Assembly (NCBI GenBank): GCA_963789275.1
Contig: CAWBKF010000029.1
Span: 51,367 to 115,366, forward strand
Direction of reading: 5' to 3'
Source of the DNA: DAHUYF01 sp963789275
GTDB taxonomy: Bacteria; Pseudomonadota; Alphaproteobacteria; ATCC43930; CGMCC-115725
DNA length: 64,000 nt
Shown: positions 49,390-57,540 of the stretch, piece by piece
How positions within the stretch are numbered: the stretch's first letter is position 1
Layout of the letters: the number at the start of each line of letters is the position of its first letter
Translations under genes and position numbers: made by a program
Notes under the pieces: model-generated
What the model was told of the DNA's origin: nothing
The model's database searches: none
Seen by the model: the letters and a program-made list of their open reading frames with translations, nothing else

Positions 49390-51417
49390 ATGACGCCGGA
49401 CTTCGGGGCGGTGGTGGGAGACAATCAACCGTCCTCCCGGCCGCCGATGAAAGCGCCACCGGCGGCGATCCCAGAGCATGTCCTGGTTTGCGTCAGCGGC
49501 CACCCTGCCGGCGCCGGCCTGGTGCACCATGCCCGAGAGCTCGCCGACCGGCTCCACGCAAAGTTGACCGCGATCTACATCGAGGCCCCCCGGCACCGCC
49601 ATCTCGACGAGGATAAGCGCGACCGCATCGCCGATTGCCTGCGCCTCGCCGAAAAGCTCGGCGGCGATGCGCTGACGTTGCCCGGCGGCCGGATTGCCGA
49701 GGATATCCTGGCTTATGCGCGGGAGAACGACGTCACGCAGATCGTCGTCGGAAACTTCAAGCCGACGCGCTGGTTCGACCGGCTGCGCCGCTCGGTCGCC
49801 GGCACACTCACCCGGAAGGCGGGAAAAATTGGCGTGCATGTGATCGCCGAAGAAAGCGCCGGCAGCCCGCCGGCACCGGCGCAGACGGTGGCGACGGCGG
49901 TCCCGGCGCGCACCTTCGATCCCGTGCCCTATATCGTCAGCATCGGATTGCTCGTGATCGCCACCGCCCTGGGCGACACATTCCGCTCCTATGTCAGGGC
50001 GTCCGAGGCCGCTCTCGCCTACCTCACCCTGGTGCTGATCACCGCGGCGCGGTTCGGGCTGATCCCGGCTCTGGTGCTCAGCGCACTGGCCATGCTGGCC
50101 TTCGACTTCTTCTGGCTGCTGCCGCTCTACACGCTCAATATCGACGATCCCAGGGATTGGATCGCGCTCGGCTTTCTCGTCGTCGTCGCCGTCGTCACCA
50201 GCAATCTCACCGCCTGGACCGGTGCCCAGATGCTGGTCGCCCGCAATCATGCGCGGACCACGGCCGAGCTTTATTCCTTCAGCCGCCGGCTCTCGGCGAT
50301 CGCGACGCTCGACGTGCTGCTGCACGCGATCGCTTATCAGATCGGCACGATCTTGCGGGCGCGGGTGCTGGTCCTGCTGCCCGAGGGCGGCCGGCTGACG
50401 ACACGGGCGGGCCACCCGTCGCAGACCAATCTTGACGAAGCCGACCTCGCGGCGGCCACCTGGGCGTGGCACAACGACCGCCCGGCCGGTCATGGCGCGG
50501 CCATGCTGGGCGGCGGCGAGCGGCTGTTTTTGCCGCTGCGCACGCCGCGCGGCAGCGTCGCCGTGCTGGGCATTGCCCGGGAGGCGCCGAGATCGCTGCT
50601 GACGCCCGAGGAGCGGCGGCTGCTTGACGCGCTGGCGGATCAGGCGGCCGTGGCCATCGAGCGCATCACACTCGCCGCTGAGATCGACGAGACCAAGATC
50701 CTGCGCGAGACCGAGCGGCTGAGATCGGCGCTGCTGACATCGATCTCGCACGATTTGCGCACGCCGCTTGCCTCGGTTCTGGCCGCGCTGGGGAGCCTGC
50801 GGCGCGACGACACCTTCGAGGATCCCGAGGCGCGCAACGAGCTCCTCGATACCGCCCAGGAAGAGGCCGAGCGGCTCAACCGCTTCCTCAGCAACCTTCT
50901 CGACATCACCCGGCTCGAAGCCGGCGCACTCGAGATCAAGCGCGACTCGGTCGATCTCGCCGACATCATCGGCAGCGCCGTCCGCCGGGCGCGCAAGCTG
51001 CTGGGCGCGCGCACGATCAAGATCGACCTCGCCGAGGATCTGCCCATGGTCAGGCTCGACTTCGTCCTGTTCGAGCACGTGCTGTTCAATCTTCTCGACA
51101 ATGCCGCGAAATATTCGCCGCCGGGCTCCACCGTCAGCATCCAGGCCGCGTTGGTCGAGAACTCGATCGCCCTGCGGATCGGCGATGAAGGCGCCGGCAT
51201 TCCGGCTGAAGACCTCGATCGCGTCTTCGATAAATTCTACCGCTTGAAGACGAGCGACCGCCAACGCGCCGGGACGGGTCTCGGTCTCGCCATCTGTCGC
51301 GGCTTCGTCGAGGCGCAGGGCGGCACGATCGCCGCGAGCAACCGCAAGGGACGCTCGGGCTGCGTCTTCACCATCACGCTCCCGGTCGAGAGCGACACGG
51401 TGGCTGCTCCGGCGTGA
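49390..51417 (+). CDS. KdpD-like sensor histidine kinase without the N-terminal KdpD domain
   Basis: 675 residues. A Usp-type domain (HVLVCVSGHPAGAGLVHHA..., about 28-150) is followed by four close membrane helices (DUF4118, about 178-265), a GAF domain, HisKA with His454 in TSISHDLRTPLASVLAALG and HATPase (NLLDNAAKYSPPG, GTGLGLAICRGF). The roughly 360-residue N-terminal nucleotide-binding KdpD domain is absent. No kdpFABC lies nearby, so potassium control is uncertain. It converges with the first KdpE-like regulator. ATG 49447 is an alternative start. Confidence 0.85.
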   Translation: MTPDFGAVVGDNQPSSRPPMKAPPAAIPEHVLVCVSGHPAGAGLVHHARELADRLHAKLTAIYIEAPRHRHLDEDKRDRIADCLRLAEKLGGDALTLPGGRIAEDILAYARENDVTQIVVGNFKPTRWFDRLRRSVAGTLTRKAGKIGVHVIAEESAGSPPAPAQTVATAVPARTFDPVPYIVSIGLLVIATALGDTFRSYVRASEAALAYLTLVLITAARFGLIPALVLSALAMLAFDFFWLLPLYTLNIDDPRDWIALGFLVVVAVVTSNLTAWTGAQMLVARNHARTTAELYSFSRRLSAIATLDVLLHAIAYQIGTILRARVLVLLPEGGRLTTRAGHPSQTNLDEADLAAATWAWHNDRPAGHGAAMLGGGERLFLPLRTPRGSVAVLGIAREAPRSLLTPEERRLLDALADQAAVAIERITLAAEIDETKILRETERLRSALLTSISHDLRTPLASVLAALGSLRRDDTFEDPEARNELLDTAQEEAERLNRFLSNLLDITRLEAGALEIKRDSVDLADIIGSAVRRARKLLGARTIKIDLAEDLPMVRLDFVLFEHVLFNLLDNAAKYSPPGSTVSIQAALVENSIALRIGDEGAGIPAEDLDRVFDKFYRLKTSDRQRAGTGLGLAICRGFVEAQGGTIAASNRKGRSGCVFTITLPVESDTVAAPA

Positions 51418-51472
51418 CGGGCGCGGACGCCACTAAGCGTACAAATCTCGCGACAGCGCACATCTCAACAAT

Positions 51473-51561
51473 CGCCTTGCCCGCGAAAGCGGGCATCCAG
51501 GGGCCTCGAGTGCAGCAACCGGAGCGCTTCCTCCTGGGTCCCCGCTTTCGCGGGGACGGCG
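51473..51561. repeat. Palindromic repeat, GCGAAAGCGGG family, copy 3
   Basis: Arms TTGCCCGCGAAAGCGGGC and GTCCCCGCTTTCGCGGGGAC between the convergent kinase and regulator genes. Confidence 0.8.
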
Positions 51562-51626
51562 GAATAAGTAGCGAGAACTGTCACGCGCCGTAGCGCCCGG
51601 AAGCGCGCGGACGGGGGCGACGCCCG

Positions 51627-52322
51627 CTACACGGCCACCTGCAGGCGATAGCCCACCCCCGGCTCGGTGACGATGTAGCGCGGCTGCACCGGGTCGGGCT
51701 CCAGCTTGCGCCGCAGCAGGCGCATGTAGACGCGGAGATACTGGACATCGTCGTCGATGCACTCGCCGCGGATCTCGCGCAGGATCTGGCGATGGGTGAG
51801 GACGCGGCCGGCATGGGTGACGAGGAACCGGAGCAGATCGAACTCCGTCGGCGACAGCTTCACCTCGTCGCCGCTGATGCTGACCTTGCGATGCACCAGA
51901 TCGACCGTCAGCTCGCCGGTGCGGAAGACCGGCTCCTGCCCCTGCTCGTGAAAGCCGTGGCGCAGCGCGGTCTGCAGGCGCGCCACCAGCTCGTCCATGC
52001 CGAAGGGCTTGGAGACATAATCATCCGCGCCGCGCAGCAGCGCCTCGACCTTGGTGCGCTCGTCGTCGCGGCTCGACAGCACCACGACGGGCACCCGTGA
52101 GACGGCGCGTATCAGCGAGATGACCTCGATGCCGTCGGTATCGGGCAGCCCGAGATCGAGGACCACCACGTCCGGCTTCTCGCTGCGCAGCAGATCGAGC
52201 CCGGCCTTGGCGGTCTCGGCCTCGACGACGCGATAATTCTGCGCGGTGAGCTTGCGCTTGAGCAAGCGCCGGATCGGCAGCTCGTCGTCGATGATCAGCA
52301 CGCTAACAGCATTGTTCGTCAT
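51627..52322 (-). CDS. KdpE-like OmpR-family response regulator, copy 1
   Basis: 231 residues. Receiver with acidic pocket IIDDELP, phospho-acceptor in VVLDLGLPDTDG and KPFG loop, then an OmpR/PhoB winged helix (LSPTEFDLLRFLVTHAGRVL, VYMRLLRRKLEPDP, TEPGVGYRL). It differs at only about 28 positions from the copy at 56817-57512. Its ATG overlaps the stop of a 24-codon frame. The likely partner kinase is the convergent KdpD-like protein. Confidence 0.92.
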   Translation of the reverse strand: MTNNAVSVLIIDDELPIRRLLKRKLTAQNYRVVEAETAKAGLDLLRSEKPDVVVLDLGLPDTDGIEVISLIRAVSRVPVVVLSSRDDERTKVEALLRGADDYVSKPFGMDELVARLQTALRHGFHEQGQEPVFRTGELTVDLVHRKVSISGDEVKLSPTEFDLLRFLVTHAGRVLTHRQILREIRGECIDDDVQYLRVYMRLLRRKLEPDPVQPRYIVTEPGVGYRLQVAV

Positions 52323-52393
52323 GCCGCGTCCCCGCCGCGGTCGATCTCCGGCAAGGACACGCAGAACGGCGTGCGATAACCCTGCTTCACCAT
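52319..52393 (-). CDS. 24-codon small reading frame coupled to kdpE-like copy 1
   Basis: Starts MVKQGYRTPFCVSL and ends PEIDRGGDAA, with the ribosome-binding site GGGGGAGAG 7 bp before its ATG and an ATGA overlap with the regulator. The other copy has an equivalent peptide. The FCVSLP part resembles the last strand of a HATPase domain, so it may be a kinase-gene remnant kept as a leader for translational coupling. Confidence 0.5.
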   Translation of the reverse strand: MVKQGYRTPFCVSLPEIDRGGDAA

Positions 52394-52927
52394 CTGTCTA
52401 CTCTCCCCCATGCCAAGCCCGGTGACGATGCGAGAATACCGCCGGCGCCCCCCGCTCCGCGGTCCGCCGGCCAGCGCACTGCCTTAATAGAGAGGACGCC
52501 GGCATGAAAAGGGAGAGCAAACTCCGTGCCATTGCATTCAGATTCCGGAAAAATACCGGCGGTGCACCACGAGACATCCGACGCAGTCCGCGCGCCGGCA
52601 GGTCGAAGTTCGCCAGGAATCTCCGGGCAAAGCCTGCGGCGATCAGCAGCGCGGATATCGCGCATTGAACCGATACATTAAAAAGACAGGAAAATTTTCT
52701 TGTATTCCGTGAGAAAATCATAAATGGAAATTTCCCATGACTAAATCAAAGCACGGCTGCACAAAACATTCGCATTTTTCCTCATGAATATAGCGGTCTA
52801 ATTTATAAAAACAGACCGTAGCCAATCTCGATTTTTAATGTGCCACCACCTTAATCTAGCCGAAGCGGATGCAGCATGGCTGTCGACCTTCCATCCCGGC
52901 CGCTGCATCCACGGCAGGAGATGGACA
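52394..52927. other. AT-rich intergenic region
   Basis: No gene supported. The right half (52670-52850) is markedly AT-rich for this genome and carries AAAATCATAAATG (52714-52726) and TCTCGATTTTTAATG (52826-52840). It probably contains divergent promoters for the small frame/kdpE copy 1 and for the secreted protein. Confidence 0.6.
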
Positions 52928-53275
52928 ATGCGTGCAATAGCGATCGGACTTGTTGGCCTGGCGCTGATCGGCCCGGCCACCGCCGCGGAGCCCGCCACGG
53001 CCGGCGGCGCGTGCGTTCAGGCGCTGCAGGCGCTTCAGGATCAATGGCAGGCGATCGGCTATCCCGTGCCGATGAAGCCGGCGCAGGCGGAGGTCGTCGC
53101 CCGGGACGGCCGCGTCGCCAGCGCCGGGCAGGTCAATTACCTGCGCGGCCAGATACGGCTGGCGAGCCAGGAGTGCCAGAGTGGCAATGACGCGTCGGCG
53201 CTGCAGCGCGTCGCCGACATCCGCAGCCACCTCGACGCGCCTAGGACCGAGACCGCCAAGAGCTCGGCGCGATAA
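52928..53275 (+). CDS. Small secreted protein
   Basis: 115 residues. Signal peptide MRAIAIGLVGLALIGPATAA with a cleavage site after it. The mature part has two cysteines (GGACVQAL and ASQECQSG) that may form a disulfide, between which lies a helical QALQALQDQWQ. Function unknown. ATG 52928 follows AGGAGATGGACA; the ATG seven bases earlier is out of frame. Confidence 0.6.
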   Translation: MRAIAIGLVGLALIGPATAAEPATAGGACVQALQALQDQWQAIGYPVPMKPAQAEVVARDGRVASAGQVNYLRGQIRLASQECQSGNDASALQRVADIRSHLDAPRTETAKSSAR

Positions 53276-53296
53276 GTCCTCGGTGACGTCGCGAGA

Positions 53297-53689
53297 ATGA
53301 GTCCCAAAGCGAGAGCGGTCGCAGCCGGTGCGCCGGCAGCGCAGATCGTGTCTCGCGTGGACAAAGCAGCCGCCAAGCCCTCACAAGCTTGGTGGCCGCG
53401 GTCGTCCCCCCGGCGGCGACGCACGGAGTCGCTGCCCTTTCTGCTCTGCATTACCGACCACGACACCGACCGGTTCACCCTCGAAGGTCCCATGACCGAT
53501 GCCGAGGCCTGGATCAGAGAGGTGATCGCCGCCCGGCGCGCGGGCCGCGACATCAGCTGCTGCGTGCTGTCGGACACCGCCGACGAGGCGGCGATGTCCT
53601 GGGCGCGCGCCCAGGGCGGAACCCGCTGGCCCTCGGGATCGATCGTCAACCCCGAGACTGCGCTGCGCTCGAAAGGCCGGTCCGGCTAA
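53297..53689 (+). CDS. Small hypothetical protein
   Basis: 130 residues at most. The likely conserved part begins about residue 46 (LPFLLCITDHDTDRFTLEGP) and continues through DAEAWIREVIAARRAGRDIS to GTRWPSGSIVNPE. The first 45 residues are basic and low-complexity, so the real start may lie downstream, for example the internal Met at PMTDAEAW. No family recognised. Confidence 0.4.
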   Translation: MSPKARAVAAGAPAAQIVSRVDKAAAKPSQAWWPRSSPRRRRTESLPFLLCITDHDTDRFTLEGPMTDAEAWIREVIAARRAGRDISCCVLSDTADEAAMSWARAQGGTRWPSGSIVNPETALRSKGRSG

Positions 53690-53837
53690 GCGGGCCCCGC
53701 GTCGCGATCGGCCGCGCGCCTTCTGCTGCCATCCTCACCAACAAAGCGGGCCGTCGCTCGGACGGCGGCGTCGTGCGTCATCGGCCCCCTGAAGCGACGC
53801 ATCGACGGCTTGACGGTGCCGCGAGATTTCCCACAAG

Positions 53838-53874
53838 CAAAAAAGCCGAGGGGGAGCGTTGCCGCTCCCCCTCG
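53838..53874 (-). terminator. Rho-independent terminator of the porin gene
   Basis: On the minus strand GAGGGGGAGCGGCAACGCTC continues CCCCTC, a 10-bp GC stem, followed by GGCTTTTTTGCTTG. It lies about 50 bp after the porin stop. Confidence 0.85.
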
Positions 53875-53925
53875 TTACCAGCCACCCCCAATCGGCTCCC
53901 GCAAGAGCCAGCTCAGAAAACGCGA

Positions 53926-55728
53926 CTAGAAGTGAATGATCATGTCCATGGCGCCGATCACCGTGTAGTTCTTGTCCGGCGCGATTCCGGCATTGGCGTT
54001 GCCGTTGAAGGCTTTCGCCGCGATGGCCCGGTAATAGCCAATCTCGGGACGGAACTCGATCTGCGGCGAGAGCCAGTGCTGCCAGCCGAGCGAGAACTCG
54101 TAATAGGGTGTCCTCACGCCCGTGCGCCAGCCTTCCTCGTCGTCATAAAACTCTGGGCGGAACGAAAAATTGTCCAGCGGATCCGGCGAGTAGTTGATGT
54201 AGGCGACGGTACCGATCGCGGTCGCGGTGCAGCTCAGCGCCGATGAAGTGTGACAGCTCGCCTGATTTGGCGCGTTGAACTGCAGGTACTGCGGCGAGAA
54301 AGGCGTGCCTCCAGCTTGGAAAGCCGCCTGCGCGACAGGATTGTTCAGGTTCGGAACATGGTTGGCGTAGATGTCGTAGATCTCGTACGAAAGGTGCCAC
54401 TGGTCGTTGAACTTGTGATAGTAGGTCGTCCCGTACCACTGAATATTGTTGTAACCCCACGTGCCATTGTTGATGGCGTCGGCGCAGGGATAGATATTGT
54501 CGTTGCCATCATTCCAGGTGAAGCGGACGCAGGCGGTCCAGGACGGCTGGGCGCCAGGATCCTTGTCGAAAGAGGTGCCCGGAAATAGCGGATTCGGGTC
54601 CGGGTTGTGCACCTTCTGACCCAGATGCCAAAACGCTGCTTCCGTGCCGACGCTCACGCCCAATTGGAACATGAGTTGCTTGGTGACGGCGAGCGTGGCC
54701 TGAACGCCTTCGTTTGTATAGTTGTCGTAGCCGTAAGTGAATGAATGCGTGTACATGTAGTTGTTCGGCGCGAGCTGCGCCTCAATATCCGGCAGCGAGA
54801 TGTACCGCCCGACGCGCACCACCAATCCCTGTGCGACGTAAGGGATATAGATCTCACCATAGACCATCGGGAAGTCATAGCCGTTGACGCTGTTGTTTTT
54901 ATTGAACTGGTAGGCTGTGAAGGGGATATAGGACTGCGTGTAGCGGTAATTCTCGCCGTAGAGGGCCGACAGCCGCATGCCCCAGTCGATGTGGTCGGTC
55001 TGCACGGTGTCGATGAATTTGTCGAGATAGACTACAAACTGATCGAGCTGGACGGTGTTCGGGGTGTAGGCATAGGCGATCGGCGAATTGCCGCCCGGCC
55101 GCAACGTATTGCTGCTGACGTTGAAGCCGGGATCAATCCAGCCGTAGAACTGGAAGCCGTTATCGTTCATCCATTGCCCGACGGAAGTATTGCTAATCGC
55201 CGTCATGAAGGGGCTGTCGGCCGAGCCGGGCCGGGTCACGCCGATCGACGTCACGCCGCCATAGGGCCATTCGGTGAAGGGCATCGGCGGCGTCGTCTCC
55301 GGCGTCGCCGGCCAGCCGTCACGACGGGAGGCCGGCGCGTTCGGATCGGAGGGCGGCCCTGCCTGGCCCCATTCGAGCTTGTAGTAGTTGATCAAGCGCG
55401 AGAAGAAATCCTCGCCGAGATACTGGTCGAGACAGGCATAGTTCTTATAAGGATCGACGGGACCGGTGCAGGTCGCCGGCGCTGCTGCTGCAGCCGGCGC
55501 CGCCGCAGGCTGATTCTGAGCGAGCAACGCCTGCTTCGGCTGCCACGGTCCGTAATTGGCGCTCGAGCTGGCCGCGGCGGGCGGAGCGGCTTGCGCGTTC
55601 GTGAGCGTCGGCTGAGGCGCCGCCGGCGCCGCGCCGACGGTATCGTTGGCCTGCTGCGCCAGCGCCCTTTCGCCGGGGACAGCGAGCGCCGCCATCCCGA
55701 TCGCCAGGGTAACCACCAGACCTCTCAT
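53926..55728 (-). CDS. Large outer-membrane beta-barrel porin (BBP2-like)
   Basis: 600 residues. Signal peptide (MRGLVVTLAIGMAALAVPG...ALAQ), an alanine/proline-rich region, then many alternating aromatic strands such as GFQFYGWIDPGFNVSS, DHIDWGMRLSALYGENYRYT and RVGRYISLPDIEAQL. It ends in MDMIIHF with a terminal Phe, the assembly signal of outer-membrane proteins. It resembles the BBP2/OmpL-like porins of soil Proteobacteria. Substrate unknown. It stands alone between the two KdpE-like genes, with a clear terminator, and is a candidate target of those regulators. Confidence 0.85.
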   Translation of the reverse strand: MRGLVVTLAIGMAALAVPGERALAQQANDTVGAAPAAPQPTLTNAQAAPPAAASSSANYGPWQPKQALLAQNQPAAAPAAAAAPATCTGPVDPYKNYACLDQYLGEDFFSRLINYYKLEWGQAGPPSDPNAPASRRDGWPATPETTPPMPFTEWPYGGVTSIGVTRPGSADSPFMTAISNTSVGQWMNDNGFQFYGWIDPGFNVSSNTLRPGGNSPIAYAYTPNTVQLDQFVVYLDKFIDTVQTDHIDWGMRLSALYGENYRYTQSYIPFTAYQFNKNNSVNGYDFPMVYGEIYIPYVAQGLVVRVGRYISLPDIEAQLAPNNYMYTHSFTYGYDNYTNEGVQATLAVTKQLMFQLGVSVGTEAAFWHLGQKVHNPDPNPLFPGTSFDKDPGAQPSWTACVRFTWNDGNDNIYPCADAINNGTWGYNNIQWYGTTYYHKFNDQWHLSYEIYDIYANHVPNLNNPVAQAAFQAGGTPFSPQYLQFNAPNQASCHTSSALSCTATAIGTVAYINYSPDPLDNFSFRPEFYDDEEGWRTGVRTPYYEFSLGWQHWLSPQIEFRPEIGYYRAIAAKAFNGNANAGIAPDKNYTVIGAMDMIIHF

Positions 55729-56190
55729 TGAACATTCCCCTCGTTAACGTCAGCGGTGCTCAGGCCGCTGTGACCTCGGTCGATCGCCGGCGGTTGCTGT
55801 ACCAGCCGGTACTCCCGTGTAGCGCCCCCCGATTCCGGCGCCCGCCGATCGATGTAAGTCTCATGTAACATGACGATGAATAAAGGCGCGAGATTGATGT
55901 TTGCGACGCAACATTAAATCCCCATAAGAAAAAACCAGCTCTCCGAACAAATTTTCACCAGCGATGCTCGTTACCGTGTAAATTTTCACATTTACCCCGC
56001 GTCGGCGCGCTGCGGAGATCGCCGTCGCTCATACTCGATGCGGCTCGTTCCTTTTCCGGTCTCCACATGAAATCGTGAAGCAATCCGTCTCGTTTCTTAA
56101 CGCAGGGCCGCGTTATTTTTGCTCACTCGCAACTCCACGAGCGCGGTCTCGTCGGGTTGCCGGAGTGCTCGACCGAAAGGGCGCGTCACC
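55729..56190. other. AT-rich intergenic region upstream of the porin
   Basis: No gene found. From 55850 to 56110 the composition drops in GC (ATTAAATCCCCATAAGAAAA, GTGTAAATTTTCACATTTAC), consistent with a regulated promoter for the porin and for the next gene. Confidence 0.6.
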
Positions 56191-56430
56191 ATGGCGGATT
56201 ACAGCGGGATGGCAGTCGCCGCTTATGTGCTGACCTACACGCTGATCAGGAAGCTCGAGGCCAAGAACGTCCTCACGCGCGGCGAAGCCGAAGAGCTCAT
56301 CGAAGGCGCCATCCGGCAATTGCAGGGGCCGGGCACCGCCGAAGCAGCGGTCAAAGAGGCGCATTCGATCCTGCAGGAAACCCTGAACATCGTGCAGGAA
56401 GGCGCTTTGCCGCCCGAGCCCAAATCTTGA
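56191..56430 (+). CDS. Small conserved hypothetical protein
   Basis: 79 residues, MADYSGMAVAAYVLTYTLI at the start, then charged helices (EAKNVLTRGEAEELIEGAIR, AVKEAHSILQETLNIVQEG). No signal peptide or long membrane segment. A helical cytoplasmic or membrane-peripheral protein of unknown function. An upstream in-frame extension to 56119 is possible but unlikely. Confidence 0.55.
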   Translation: MADYSGMAVAAYVLTYTLIRKLEAKNVLTRGEAEELIEGAIRQLQGPGTAEAAVKEAHSILQETLNIVQEGALPPEPKS

Positions 56431-56745
56431 TCACCATCCTCCGGCAGCGGCACCGGCCGCGTGGCATGATGCGCCGGCGCGGGCGCGCACATGGCCCCTG
56501 TCGGGAACCGGCGCCAATTTTGTCGAATCCTATATGCCAAGACACCAATTTCACTCTCGATTTTTAATGCCCGCTTCGTGTCCAGTGAAGCGTTGTGGGG
56601 CCGGTGCAAACGACGAGCGGGTCGTCGGACCGATGCCGCGCGATCCGACGATCCCAGAGGCGGGCAGCAGCGTCCCGCAGGTGCGCTGCCGACAGGGGCA
56701 CCGGCGAAATTCTCACCGGGCTTGGCGCGGCGCAAGGACCGATCG
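56431..56745. other. Leader region of kdpE-like copy 2
   Basis: No gene supported. Contains TCTCGATTTTTAATG at 56555-56569, identical to 52826-52840. Confidence 0.5.
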
Positions 56746-56820
56746 ATGTTGAAGCATTGTTACGACACCGCCTTTTGCACGCGCTCGCCGGAGATCGACC
56801 GTGGCGGGGACGCGGCATGA
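56746..56820 (+). CDS. 24-codon small reading frame coupled to kdpE-like copy 2
   Basis: Starts MLKHCYDTAFCTRS and ends PEIDRGGDAA. An AAGGA site lies 7 bp before the ATG, and ATGA overlaps the regulator start. It shares length, Lys3, Tyr6, Thr8, Phe10, Cys11 and the last ten residues with the frame at 52319-52393. Confidence 0.5.
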   Translation: MLKHCYDTAFCTRSPEIDRGGDAA

Positions 56821-57512
56821 CCAACAATGCCGTCAGCGTGCTGATCATCGATGACGAGCTGCCGATCCGGCGCCTGCTCAAGCGCAAGCTCACCGTGCAG
56901 AATTATCGCGTGATCGAGGCCGAGACCGGCAAGGCCGGGCTCGATCTGCTGCGCAGCGAGAAGCCGGATGTGGTGATCCTCGATCTCGGCCTGCCCGACA
57001 TCGACGGTATCGAGGTCATCTCGCTGATGCGCGCCTTCTCGAAGGTGCCGATCGTGGTGCTGTCGAGCCGGGGCGACGAGCGCACCAAGGTCGAGGCGCT
57101 GCAGCGCGGGGCCGACGACTATGTCACCAAGCCGTTCGGCATGGACGAGCTGATCGCGCGCCTGAAGACGGCGCTGCGCCACGGCTTCCACGAGCAGGGG
57201 CAGGAGCCGGTCTTCCGCAGCGGGGAGCTGATGGTCGATCTCGCGCATCGCAGGGTCAGCGTCGGCGGCGAGGAGGTGAAGCTGTCGCCGACGGAGTTCG
57301 ATCTGCTGCGGCTCCTCGTCACCCATGCCGGCCGGGTCCTCACCCATCGCCAGATCCTGCGCGAAATCCGCGGTGATGGCGCCGATGATGACGTCCAGTA
57401 TCTCCGCGTCTATATGCGGCTGCTGCGGCGCAAGCTGGAGCCCGACCCGGTGCAACCGCGCTATATCATCACCGAGCCGGGTGTGGGGTATCGACTGCAC
57501 GTCGCCGACTAG
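56817..57512 (+). CDS. KdpE-like OmpR-family response regulator, copy 2
   Basis: 231 residues, 88% identical by direct count to copy 1 (51627-52322), with the same receiver (VILDLGLPDIDG) and winged-helix motifs (LSPTEFDLLRLLVTHAGRVL). Changes are mostly conservative and lie outside the recognition helix. It points away from copy 1, so the pair forms a divergent inverted duplication about 4.4 kb apart. Its 3' end converges on the RND operon. Confidence 0.92.
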   Translation: MTNNAVSVLIIDDELPIRRLLKRKLTVQNYRVIEAETGKAGLDLLRSEKPDVVILDLGLPDIDGIEVISLMRAFSKVPIVVLSSRGDERTKVEALQRGADDYVTKPFGMDELIARLKTALRHGFHEQGQEPVFRSGELMVDLAHRRVSVGGEEVKLSPTEFDLLRLLVTHAGRVLTHRQILREIRGDGADDDVQYLRVYMRLLRRKLEPDPVQPRYIITEPGVGYRLHVAD

Positions 57513-57540
57513 GAGCCTCTCTGGCCGGGCGAGAGTTGCT

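Noticed and set aside
52387..52721. Short minus-strand frames in the AT-rich gap before kdpE copy 1
   Set aside because: No ribosome-binding sites or protein-like composition; the region looks like promoter DNA.
51627..57512. Inverted kdpE copies as ends of a composite transposon
   Set aside because: No transposase, terminal repeats or target duplications are visible; simple gene duplication fits better.
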